Assembly: GCA_036939355.1 (NCBI GenBank)
Contig: JALLAP010000119.1
Span: 1-20,035, forward strand
Reading direction: 5' to 3'
DNA length: 20,035 nucleotides
From: Thalassiosira profunda
Lineage: Eukaryota > Bacillariophyta > Thalassiosirophyceae > Thalassiosirales > Thalassiosiraceae
The notes under the pieces: model-generated
What the model was told of the DNA's origin: nothing
Seen by the model: only the letters and a program-made list of their open reading frames with translations
Databases searched by the model: none
In this document: piece after piece, positions 7,983 to 16,231 of the stretch
Position numbering within the stretch: position 1 is the stretch's first letter
Layout of the letters: every line of letters starts with the position of its first letter
Made by a program: the position numbers and the translations under genes

Positions 7983-9224
7983 ATGACGCCGCCGTCCTCG
8001 CCACCTCCTGCCCCAGCCGCCGACGGCAACGGCGAGTGCTCGTCGGACGGCTACGACCGCGCCGAGGCGTGGTGCCGCCGCACCATCGCGGCGGGCCACG
8101 CCCTGATGTTCTCCCTTGCAACTTTCCACGAGGAGATCAGCCGACACTCCAAAGAGTTTGGACTGTCGTTCGAGGCCCTCCACTCGCTGTTCCGCAACGC
8201 CCATGTGGTCCACATGAAGCGCTCGTCGCGGTCGGTCAGAAATCAGACGATGCGCCACGTGACGAGCTACCTGAACGGGATGTCGATTGTTACGCTGGCT
8301 CGAAAGTGCAACTACCCGCCGAGCATGATGGCCCGGCTGATCGTGGAGAACGTGGCCGTGCCTCCGGAGAAGCCACACAACAAGCGCGAGGGGAATGCGG
8401 GGAGTGGCAATGTTGCAACTTCCAACAGCAGGGAGGGCGGCAACAAGTCGAAGAGCACTACAACACCGACGCACGTCAAAAAGTTTGTGACCGAGGCGCT
8501 GCGCCATCCAGAGAAAGTTCTGGGCTGCGGGTCCACTGCAATACTGCCGGAGTATCTGTTTTCGGAAAAGAAGGGCGATGTGAGAAAGGAGCCATTGCTG
8601 GATCCGTTTTCTGGACTGAATATGCACGATGAAATCGATAGCGAGAATGGCGACAGTTTGCAACCGCTCTCTCGGCTGTCGCGGGAGGTGCGGGAGGCCA
8701 TCGATTCCGATCCCATGTACGGTCCCCGGCAAGACCGCGAGCGGCACAACGTCGGCATCGAGTACGAGCTGCTGCTGGAGCAAACGCTGCGGTCGATGGA
8801 CGTGCCATTTGAGACCGAGGAGGATTTGCGCGCGCGGGGAACGGCCAAGACGCCGGACATCCTTTTGTCGTGTCCGGTTGGCGTGAAGGTGCGGAGGCGG
8901 GAGCCGCTCGGCCGTGCTAGGGCACGCAATGAGTACAGCTTGGAAGATGACGAGGAGTACGAGTGGAAGATCATCTGTTGGATAGACTCGAAGGCGCTGT
9001 TTGGAGATGCGGACACGCACACGAACAGCGTGCTGCCCCAGGTGGAGACGTACGTGCATCGATTTGGACCCGGGCTCGTTTTGTACTGGTTTGGGCACGC
9101 GCCGCTGGCGAGGCTGGGCGACTCCCACGGAGACGTTGTGATATTGGGCGGAAATTTGCCGGACGTGCTCCTGATGCCGACGGGGGACTTTTGCGGCCGG
9201 GGTGGCAAGAAGCTGTTTGCTTGA
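7983..9224 (+). CDS. CDIN1: CDAN1-interacting nuclease 1 homologue (TPD-domain protein)
   Basis: This is a homologue of human CDIN1 (C15orf41), a predicted PD-(D/E)XK nuclease that binds codanin-1, the partner of the ASF1 histone chaperone, and is mutated in congenital dyserythropoietic anaemia type I. The ATG at 7983 is the first in frame; only a GTG lies upstream. It has 413 residues against about 280 in the human protein. The N-terminal helical part contains YLNGM and YPPSMMARLIVE (111-122), matching the human YAPSLMARLILE block. The TPD domain contains GIEYELLLEQTL (258-269, Glu260), the name-giving TPD (290-292), WIDSKALFGD (333-342, with the D-S-K active-site motif) and RFGPGLVLYWFG (360-371). 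Extra length comes from a Pro-rich N-terminus, a Ser/Lys/Asn-rich insert (about 130-165) and a basic/acidic insert (about 301-328) inside the nuclease domain. Confidence 0.92.
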   Translation: MTPPSSPPPAPAADGNGECSSDGYDRAEAWCRRTIAAGHALMFSLATFHEEISRHSKEFGLSFEALHSLFRNAHVVHMKRSSRSVRNQTMRHVTSYLNGMSIVTLARKCNYPPSMMARLIVENVAVPPEKPHNKREGNAGSGNVATSNSREGGNKSKSTTTPTHVKKFVTEALRHPEKVLGCGSTAILPEYLFSEKKGDVRKEPLLDPFSGLNMHDEIDSENGDSLQPLSRLSREVREAIDSDPMYGPRQDRERHNVGIEYELLLEQTLRSMDVPFETEEDLRARGTAKTPDILLSCPVGVKVRRREPLGRARARNEYSLEDDEEYEWKIICWIDSKALFGDADTHTNSVLPQVETYVHRFGPGLVLYWFGHAPLARLGDSHGDVVILGGNLPDVLLMPTGDFCGRGGKKLFA

Positions 9225-9303
9225 AGACTAGTGATAAAAGAAAGATACGAAATACAACACATGAAAGCAGAGAAGTCTTATGCATGCTACCTATCTATCT
9301 CGT

Positions 9304-11204
9304 TCAGCCTTCAAACATATCTTCCCACTCATTTACTACAAGAGGGCCATCCTTCAGGCACATGGTTCTTTCAAGCAGTTCTTTCTGTTGTTCATACTTT
9401 TTCCTGCTTTCGGCGGACAGAGCAACTGGACGAAAAATGGCAGGGCTCGCGAATCGAAACAACGTTCTACCGCCAGTGCGCTCAATGACACCAGTTATCT
9501 CCTCATCCGAAGCATCAAACTTGCTGCCCAAAGTGAGGCAAAGCAATTGAGGCGCGACATGCAATAAGTTCTGTACATCATCGCAGCTCAGCTTGAAGGA
9601 GGACGTGTGAAACGATCTGAGATGAACGCAGCCTTCAAATATCTTGCGAATCCCCCTCACGGAAAGGTGGTAGTGGCAGACAACATTGAGCTCTTGAAGG
9701 TTGGGGCATTTCCGAGCTATCAAGCCACAGGTGTTGTCTGTAAACTCATGCGTATCGCCAGTATCCCGCTTCAGAGAGAGAACGCGAAGATCTGGCAGGT
9801 CCTGAAGCATGATCTTCAAATCGGAGTCCATCAGTGAGCACCATTCCAAATTGAGCCTCACTAGATGCTTGCACGAGCCGACAGCTTGTGCAATCGTACG
9901 ACGGGACTTTGCTCGGTGCCAACTGATATCCAAAAATGGAAGCGCAAGCATCTCCAACGTATCCTCTTGCCGGCCAATGATGTCGCAAATGTGCTGAGCG
10001 TCACGGAATGACAAGAAGGAAAGCTGTAATAGTTTCAGACCGTTCAGTTCCTTCCACACGTCATAGCCATTTGTGGACACCCCAGGAACGTGGACGGGGC
10101 CGTTTGGGAACCATATAACAGAATCCAGTGCGCCCTTCTTTGACCTCAACAGCGAGAATAATTGCTTGGCCGAAACCTTCACCTTGTCGCCCGATTCCAT
10201 CGTTATACCGAAATGCTTCAGATTGTCCATGTATTTCGTCGCATAGCGCAGACCTCATCGAAGTCATTTTGTTTGCCTTCGCGGTATTCAAGTCCAAGCC
10301 TATCCCCGTCCCGTGGTGGGAGATCGGAAATGATGTCGCAAATTCTCTGATGAGACCTCCTCGCGGCCTTCTGGCATGCTTCGGAGCAGTAGAGCGCCAG
10401 GTTGCAGCCCGAGCATACCCGCAACTTGTATTGGTAATCGTCTACACCGCAGTGCTCGCATTTCTTCGTGGCAGCCTCGAGCCGCCGCTGCTGGGATCGA
10501 TGCGACCGCGACTTGCGCCCATCAAAAGATTCACGCTTTGCAGCGGCGTCGTAGTTCCGGGCGTCAGCAGTGGGGAGGGAGGAATCCCCGGCGAAATTGA
10601 TGCTGTCGTCTCCGTTGGCCAACGCTCCGTGAACCCAAATCCCCTCGAAGATTTCTCCCGAGGGGTATTTCAAGGCGCCCTTCCCGTGCTCTTCCCCCTC
10701 CTTGAACTCTCCCTCGTACACACTTCCCCAGGAGTATGTCAGGGTTCCCCGTCCGTGCATATCTCCACCGACAAATTCGCCCTCGTAGACTTTGCCATCC
10801 TCCCACCTATATGTCCCCCTCCCTTGCTCTTTCCCCGCCACCCACGGACCCTCGTACACATCTCCATCTCCCCACGTGAAAGTCCCACTGCCGTGCTTGT
10901 CGCCGTCTTTCCACTCGCCATCGTAGACGTTGCCATCTGCATATCTGTAGACGCCTTTGCCATGAATCACTCCATCCTTCATCTCGCCTTCGTAGATGTC
11001 CCCATTCTCAAACTTCATTCTGCCCTGTCCGTGCGGCCTCCCGCCCTTGAGCTGTCCAGTATAGGTGCCGTTATTATAGCGAATGCCCGTCGCCGTGTGC
11101 TGCAAACCGCCGCCATCAGAATTTCGAGCCCCGGCATTGGACGACGCACAATTATTATTGCCTCGCTTGGAGGAGGCCCTGCCATCGCGACGTTTCTTCC
11201 CCAT
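9304..11204 (-). CDS. MORN-MYND-LRR protein copy A, interrupted by a one-base frameshift
   Basis: The ATG at 11204 opens a basic N-terminus, then six full and one partial MORN repeats (residues of about 48-190), then a MYND finger (C249 to C289: CEHC, CSGC, YCSEAC, HQRIC). The frame ends at a stop at 10218. A second open frame, down to 9304, encodes the LRR half, including LVRLNLEWCSLMDSDLKIM and GIRKIFEGCVHLRSF. Comparison with copies B and C places the break at 10252-10254: a GGG has become GG. Restoring one G would read into GLRYATKYM, matching copy C's GLRYGTKYM. The LRR frame has no other stop, so this is either a sequencing error or a very recent lesion. MORN repeats are usually linked to membranes or scaffolds and MYND fingers bind protein partners; the actual role is unknown. 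It is divergent from copy B and converges on CDIN1 (79 bp). Confidence 0.8.
10252..10254 (-). other. Probable one-base deletion (frameshift point) in copy A
   Basis: On the coding strand the MORN-MYND frame runs through GAC TTC GAT GAG and then leaves the homologous frame, stopping 16 codons later at 10218. Both paralogues continue with Leu-Arg-x-x-Thr-Lys-Tyr-Met at this place. Copy A encodes LRYATKYM one base out of phase. A single G missing from a G run explains it. Confidence 0.8.
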
Positions 11205-11728
11205 CGCCCCGCAGCCGCAATCGCACAATTCTGCGGCGCAGCCTCCCGCAGCAACAGGGCGGGGCAGTGCGCTGATCGAGCGGAGCCAGGGGCAGCAACA
11301 GCAACGCAAAAATGCACTGTGGTTCACGACGAGCTGCAATCCACGAGTTATACGCCGCTTGCAATCGTGAAAGCGGAGCGCCCTGCTACCACCTGAGCCT
11401 CACCCCCGCCGACACGCAGCCGAACGAGGCTGTTGCCCTTGGGGACGTCGTGGCGAGGTGGGCACCGCTTCCGTTGCCCGCGCCGTCCCCGCCCAAGCCA
11501 AAAGCTGATTTGTGAGCATCCCTCCTCCAGCCTCCTCCGTCGCTCTCTCCAAATCCAGATCCCGCCGCGGCGATTTTTTGGACCGCCGCGCCGCCGCCCC
11601 AGCTTTAGCCACGCGTGCGGCCCGAGATCGAGGGGCTGGCGGAATCGGAGCGGAGCGAGGATAAAAGGGGGGGAGGAAGACGGCGTGCTGTGTAGTCGTA
11701 CTTGCCGTCTGTCGGACATCGCGACGAG
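11205..11728. other. Divergent intergenic region between copies A and B
   Basis: These 524 bp separate two head-to-head paralogues. A TATA-like element is listed separately. Reading frames here (for example the extension of copy A to a TTG at 11339) have no recognisable domain. The right half is pyrimidine- and C-rich (about 11500-11600), typical of leader DNA. I see no obvious inverted homology between its two ends by eye. Confidence 0.5.
11661..11667 (+). promoter_or_regulatory. TATA-like element of copy B
   Basis: ATAAAAG lies in a purine-rich context 62 bp upstream of the copy B ATG. That spacing allows a start site about 25-30 bp downstream and a 5' UTR of about 35 bp. It is the only such element in this intergenic region in the right orientation. 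It is supported by position only. Confidence 0.35.
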
Positions 11729-13567
11729 ATGGAGGAGGGAAAATCCGCGTCACCCCCTCGCTCCAATACCGACCTCGAGGGCCGCGAGAACGACGCCAAG
11801 GTCGATACAAGCCACTATGACAACGGCGTCTACGTGGGCGAGCTCAAGGATGGCAAGAGACACGGCAGAGGCGTCTGTAAATGTGCAAAGGGCGACACAT
11901 ACGATGGCGAGTGGGAGGATGGCATTCCTCATGGCAGGGGCGTCTATAAGCACGCAAACGGCAACGTTTACGACGGAGAGCTGAAGGACGACAAGATGGA
12001 CGGGGAGGGCAGATTTGAGTGGAATGACGGCGACGTCTACGACGGAGTATGGAAGAACGACTTGTACCACGGCGTCGGGACGTTTACCTGGACAAGTGGC
12101 ACCGTGTACTACGGCGAGTTTGTGGAGGGAAAACAGCACGGGTGGGGGAAACAGACTCTCGCTTCCGGGGACGTTTACGAGGGACAGTGGGTGGATGGAC
12201 AGCTGAGAGGGAATGAGAAAGAAGAGGGCATCGGGGCCAAAGCTAGAGCCCGGAACGAGGGCACAGCTCCTGGTGCCAGCAGAGAGAAGCAACAGGAGAA
12301 GGAGACGCGTATCTATGATGAGCGCACGCTGCGATCAACTCAATCTCAACAACGGCGGCTGCAAAGGAACGAGACATCCAAAGAATGTGAGCACTGTGGT
12401 GTGGATGACGGCCGATACAAACTGCGGGTATGCTCCGGCTGCAACCTGGCGCTCTACTGCTCTGCTGCCTGCCAAAAGGCCGCGAGGGGCTCTCATCAGC
12501 GAATCTGTGACATCGTTTCAGAGCTGCCGTCGAAGGATTCAGAAGAGCTCTCTCTGACGTACGACGGAGAGAAACGGAACGACTTCGATGCATGGCTTCG
12601 ATTTGCGACAAAGTACATGCCCCATCTGAAGCATCTAAACTTGGATCTGACAGGGATGTCGGCGGAGGATATGGGTACAACCAAACTCTCGTCAGAGAAG
12701 CTGTCTTCGTTCTTGAGATCAAAGAAAGGGGTACTGGAATCAGTGATATTAGTGTCTTGTGTCCTCAACGTTTCTGGCATCACTCGAAATGGCCACGATG
12801 TCTGGAAGGAAATGCGGGGGCTGAAGCAGCTGCACTTTGAACGCACATCATTCGATGGGGTTGAGTCCCTTCATACCATCATTGACCAACAGAAGGACAC
12901 GCTGACTGCTCTCACCCTTCCGTATTTGGGGAGTTGTTGGGCCCCAGCGAACTGCCGCCAATCGCTTGCGCAAGCAGTCAGCTCTTGCAAAAGTCTGGTC
13001 AAGCTTGATTTACAAGGTTGCTTGCTTACAGACTGCGACTTGAAGGTATTGCTTCGCGACCTGCCCCATCTCCGCATCCTTGATCTCAGGCGGAATAAAT
13101 GCCAAACGCACGAATTTACGGACAAAGGTTGCGGCATCATAGCTCGGCAGTGCCCCAGTCTTCAAGAGCTCAATCTGGACGACCATGATCGCCTTTCGAT
13201 GAAGGGAATCTACCAGATTTTCAAAGGATGTGTTCATCTCAGATACTTCCTCACTACGACACGCAAATTGAGCCGTGATGACATCCGGAGTTTGTTGGAT
13301 ATTGCTCCTCAACTGGTGTGCCTTTCATTGGGACGCAAGCACGGCATTGCATATCTAGGCCTCGTCGAGATCATTGAGGAAACGGGTGGGAGAACTGTAC
13401 TCGTTGGTGGTTGTGAGAATGAAAATCGTTTCGTCAACTCTTCGATGCTATCGGAGAAGGCCAAGGAAAACTATGGCCGTGTGTGTCATCTCTTGGACAA
13501 AATCCACAACAAAAACAATAGGATGGTTGCAAATTGGTGGGAAGAGTTGTGGAAAGACGACAGCTAA
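11729..13567 (+). CDS. MORN-MYND-LRR protein copy B (intact)
   Basis: This is the only copy of the family that reads through without a break: 612 residues from the ATG at 11729 (GACGAGATGG); the frame upstream has only a TTG. Five full MORN repeats with an exact 23-residue period (35-149) and a partial sixth come first. A charged linker rich in Lys, Glu, Gln and Arg (about 160-218) follows. Next is a MYND zinc finger (C220, C223, C235, C238, YC244, C248, H256, C260). The C-terminal half, from about 285, contains leucine-rich repeats of the RNI/AMN1 type, such as LVKLDLQGCLLTDCDLKVL and HLRILDLRRN. No F-box, signal peptide or membrane segment is seen, so a cytosolic or nuclear protein-binding scaffold is the simplest guess. 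MORN plus MYND also occurs in animal ANKMY1, where ankyrin repeats replace the LRRs. It converges on the S28 peptidase, 22 bp apart. Confidence 0.88.
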   Translation: MEEGKSASPPRSNTDLEGRENDAKVDTSHYDNGVYVGELKDGKRHGRGVCKCAKGDTYDGEWEDGIPHGRGVYKHANGNVYDGELKDDKMDGEGRFEWNDGDVYDGVWKNDLYHGVGTFTWTSGTVYYGEFVEGKQHGWGKQTLASGDVYEGQWVDGQLRGNEKEEGIGAKARARNEGTAPGASREKQQEKETRIYDERTLRSTQSQQRRLQRNETSKECEHCGVDDGRYKLRVCSGCNLALYCSAACQKAARGSHQRICDIVSELPSKDSEELSLTYDGEKRNDFDAWLRFATKYMPHLKHLNLDLTGMSAEDMGTTKLSSEKLSSFLRSKKGVLESVILVSCVLNVSGITRNGHDVWKEMRGLKQLHFERTSFDGVESLHTIIDQQKDTLTALTLPYLGSCWAPANCRQSLAQAVSSCKSLVKLDLQGCLLTDCDLKVLLRDLPHLRILDLRRNKCQTHEFTDKGCGIIARQCPSLQELNLDDHDRLSMKGIYQIFKGCVHLRYFLTTTRKLSRDDIRSLLDIAPQLVCLSLGRKHGIAYLGLVEIIEETGGRTVLVGGCENENRFVNSSMLSEKAKENYGRVCHLLDKIHNKNNRMVANWWEELWKDDS

Positions 13568-13589
13568 CAGCGGCTCTACATCTAACCGG

Positions 13590-15649
13590 TCAAAGCCTGG
13601 CAACGGCTCCCTCTTCTAGCACGCTTGATACTGATTGCTCAGATATTTCCAGCCAATTGGATACCGTATCATATATTGTTTGTCTTGCAGCCACAATGGC
13701 ATCGCCGTCGCTCTCCAGCACTTTGTGCGTCCAAAAGTGATGGCTCGCCCCCTGTACGCTGATGCTCGGGTGGTCGTCGTTCCCATCTGTCAGTGCGAGC
13801 TCCGTCCACGGGTCGACGTCTCCCGTAACGAATATTATCCGCTTCTGCCCGTCGAGGGTATCCTCTCCCTCTTCCGCCATTGAGCTTTGTGGGCCGGTTT
13901 GATCTCCCGTATTCGGCGTGAGTTTCCAGCCGCCGTAATAAGTAAGAGTTGAATCGACGCTGCTTTTGACTGTGTCGGGATCGATGCCAAACACCGCCTG
14001 GCACACCTCCAAATCCCGGGAGACTTCGTGGTAGCCCCTTCCGTACGGACAGCTCGAATCCGAGTTGCACGTCTGGTAGAAGCCGAATTCCGAGCACGTT
14101 TGGTACTGTCCACGCCAAGAGCAGATTGAGTATCGACATAACTAATGCAAGTTGCAACTCAGCAGCACTTCTTACCAGCCAGGATCTATCGTTTGCATTT
14201 TGCTTCGTGGGGGTGTGGTACCATTCGATGTAAGATGTCCAGTTGATGTCCTCGCACGATCCCTTGGTCTGCATCTGCCGTACGCCGGCGAGGATCTCCA
14301 CCGACGATTGGTTGGGATTGGCGTTGTGCTTGTTGACAATGGCGTTGCACAGCTGCAGCAAAGTACGAAGAGAAATTGTGTGAGATGCCACATCAAAGAC
14401 GACATTAGGTGGCAATTGCATTCTTCGCTCACCCCTCTGATGTTGCAGAGGTTGCTGGTGCAACTGGGATCGTTGCTTTGCGCGGGAATGCCAATCAGTC
14501 CATCCCCTACGAGCACCTCCTGATTCTTTCTTTCCTTCAGCGATTCCGCCCCTCCGCAAACGTTGAACAGTGCGGCCACGCGCTCCACCCCGTCCTCTGC
14601 CGCACCACCGTCCTCGCTCCCTTTGCTCTCCCCCTCCACATCCTTCCCCTCCAGCAACGCCACCGCCTGCGCGTGCCCCTCCTTCACAATGGTCTGGCAC
14701 GCCTTGCTGCCCCCCACGTCCTCATCGCCCAGATCCCTCCCGACGTGCTCGTAATACTGGCCAAAGTCCAGCGTCGCCTGGATGGGGGCCGAGCTGGACA
14801 CCGCCGCATATATCGCCTCGGGGTGCAGCAAGTGCGACCACGCCGAGAGCATACCGGGATAGCTCGCGCCGAAGGTGATCCAACGCACTTGCTTCGCGGC
14901 ATCGGTTGAGAGATTGAGGTGCCCCAGTGCCTCGGGGGATTGCACGAACGCGGCCACGTCCTTGACGGCCTGGCGGGAGGAGAGATGGACATAGTCCACT
15001 TGGAACTCGTCCGCGTCGGAGGCGTCGTCTTGGTCTCCCCGGAGATGTCCGGACTCTTTGGGCGGGAAGGACTCCCCGTAATACCGATGCTCTGCCAACA
15101 GCAATAACACAACAGAGGTGAGTTGCAAGCTTCATGCACTCAGGGCACATCAGGTGCACCAACCCTGTACTCACCCAACGCAAACAGATGGACGTCATAG
15201 TGGTGATCTTCGTGCAATTTTTCCGCCAGCCCGATCATGTCCCCCGTGCAATGGACCGAATCGACCAGCACGGAGGCGTCCAGGGAGGGGCCCTCCCCTC
15301 CCACGCACAGAAAGGAAAGCGTCTTCTTCGCCTCCCCATCACTGCTGCTGGCACCCGCTGCGACGTAGCGGCCGCTGTAAAAATACCGCTGCTCAAAGGT
15401 TGCAATTTTTCCCTCCTCCTCGGCGGAGAAGTGATCCAGCCGTTGCTGCAACGTCGTCGCCTCCACATCTGTTAGGGGCGCGTCGTTGGATGAACCATCT
15501 TCGGTGACATAAACTTCCGCCCCCAGTTGCTGCTCCCGCTGTCGCTTGGCGCGCTCCAAAATGTCGGGAATGCGGGATCCCGACGGCAGGGCCGCCGCGA
15601 GGGGCAAGAGGAGGGGCAGGAGGTGCTTCATCGCGTGGAGTGGGGGCAT
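13590..15649 (-). CDS. Serine carboxypeptidase, peptidase family S28 (PRCP/TSSP-like), four exons
   Basis: Family S28 covers lysosomal Pro-Xaa carboxypeptidase, dipeptidyl peptidase 7 and thymus-specific serine protease; the enzymes cleave after proline or related residues in acidic or secretory compartments. Exons are 15649-15175, 15091-14433, 14352-14176 and 14105-13590, giving 608 residues. All junctions are GT-AG and keep the frame. A signal peptide (KHLLPLLLPLAAALPSG) follows the second ATG at 15631, which may be the true start. Hallmarks are LQQRLDHF (67-74), FLCVGGEGPS (113-122), the exon-spanning LEHRYYGES (158-166), the nucleophile in TFGASYPGMLSAW (Ser235), YQTCSEFGFYQT (438-449) at the third junction, the Asp in FVTGDVDPW (Asp535) and the His in GASHHFW (His559 or His560). 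The nucleophile motif GASYPG differs from the usual GGSYGG or GGSYSG but keeps Ser and the following Tyr. Substrate preference cannot be told. Confidence 0.93.
14106..14175 (-). other. S28 peptidase intron 3, 70 bp
   Basis: The donor is GTAAGA and the acceptor ends GGACAG, phase 0. Splicing joins SWL to YQTCSEFGFYQT, the conserved S28 block. Without it the frame hits a stop or changes register. Confidence 0.9.
14353..14432 (-). other. S28 peptidase intron 2, 80 bp
   Basis: The donor is GTGAGC and the acceptor ends TGCTGCAG, phase 0. Splicing joins LCNIRG to LCNAIVNKH. The exon frames differ, so removal is required for a continuous peptidase. Confidence 0.85.
15092..15174 (-). other. S28 peptidase intron 1, 83 bp
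   Basis: The donor is GTGAGT and the acceptor ends TTGGCAG, phase 1. Splicing creates the Glu of the conserved LEHRYYGES motif from G plus AG. Confidence 0.93.
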
Positions 15650-15683
15650 GGGCGGCTTTTCTGCTGCTGGTCGAGTTCGTTGA

Positions 15684-15695
15684 GGGGGGGGGGGG
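15684..15695. repeat. Poly-G tract, 12 bp
   Basis: An uninterrupted run of 12 G lies about 35 bp upstream of the S28 peptidase ATG (poly-C on its coding strand). It is probably within the 5' UTR or core promoter. The length may be uncertain because of sequencing slippage. Confidence 0.9.
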
Positions 15696-16171
15696 TCCTA
15701 GTTTAGTAAGCGGTCTACCTAGAGTCTACCGCGGAATGTTGTTGTTGGGGACACGGAGGGGGGATCGTTAGCTATTTTACGTACCACTGCTACCGGCTAC
15801 ATAGCCAAAACCCCGCTTGCGCTTGCGCGCACCCTGCCGCCTGCCGCACCCCCGCCCCCGCCAGAGACAGATCAGACGCCCGCTCCTGGGAGCTCGCTGG
15901 ATAGCGGAGGCTGGAGCAGGGGGCGGTGAGGGGCTACCTCTCTGAGACGGTCGGCAGGTGGTGCAGTGCGGGAGGGAGAGGCCGGTCCGCATCTTTGGTG
16001 GTCTGCACCTGTCTGCACCCCTCGCTGACAACATTTTTTCTCGGCGCCCCCGACAACAAGGAAGACGCAGCTTTTGCATTGCAAATCAGCTTCGTCGGCG
16101 ATCATTGCGCTGATTTCCGACATCGGCCGTGCAGCGGGAGGTACTGCTAGGTGAAGGTTGAGCCTCCCGGT

Positions 16172-16182
16172 CCAATGACGTC
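16172..16182 (+). promoter_or_regulatory. CCAAT box overlapping a CRE-like TGACGTC
   Basis: CCAATGACGTC combines a CCAAT box (16172-16176) and a bZIP-type TGACGTC (16176-16182), about 50 bp upstream of the copy C ATG. TGACGT elements act in CO2/cAMP-responsive promoters of diatom carbonic anhydrase genes. Only the sequence match is seen here. Confidence 0.3.
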
Positions 16183-16231
16183 CGACTGCTAGAGCAGTTT
16201 AGGTTTCCGCTATCGATATCGGGGCGCAAGG

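Larger units (their letters stand above)
15650..16231. other. Divergent intergenic region between S28 peptidase and copy C
   Basis: These 582 bp hold no convincing gene. They contain a run of 12 G (15684-15695), two GTCTACC direct repeats near 15712-15727, and a CCAAT plus TGACGTC cluster about 50 bp before the copy C ATG. No TATA box is clear for either gene. Confidence 0.5.

Noticed and set aside
7731..9128. Upstream extension of the methyltransferase frame (465 more codons, minus strand)
   Set aside because: It is antisense to the well-supported CDIN1 gene and has no family match; the conserved protein begins after the 7730 ATG.
10240..10260. Programmed ribosomal frameshift in copy A
   Set aside because: There is no slippery heptamer, and both paralogues encode the same joint in one frame. 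A lost G is simpler.
10128..11396. Long plus-strand frame (422 codons) over copy A
   Set aside because: It mirrors the MORN coding sequence on the opposite strand. Repetitive GC-rich codons avoid stops in that frame, and the translation has no domain.
15700..15735. GCGGT/ACCGC inverted repeat around two GTCTACC copies
   Set aside because: The stem is only 5 bp and the direct repeats are 7 bp, within chance for this base composition.
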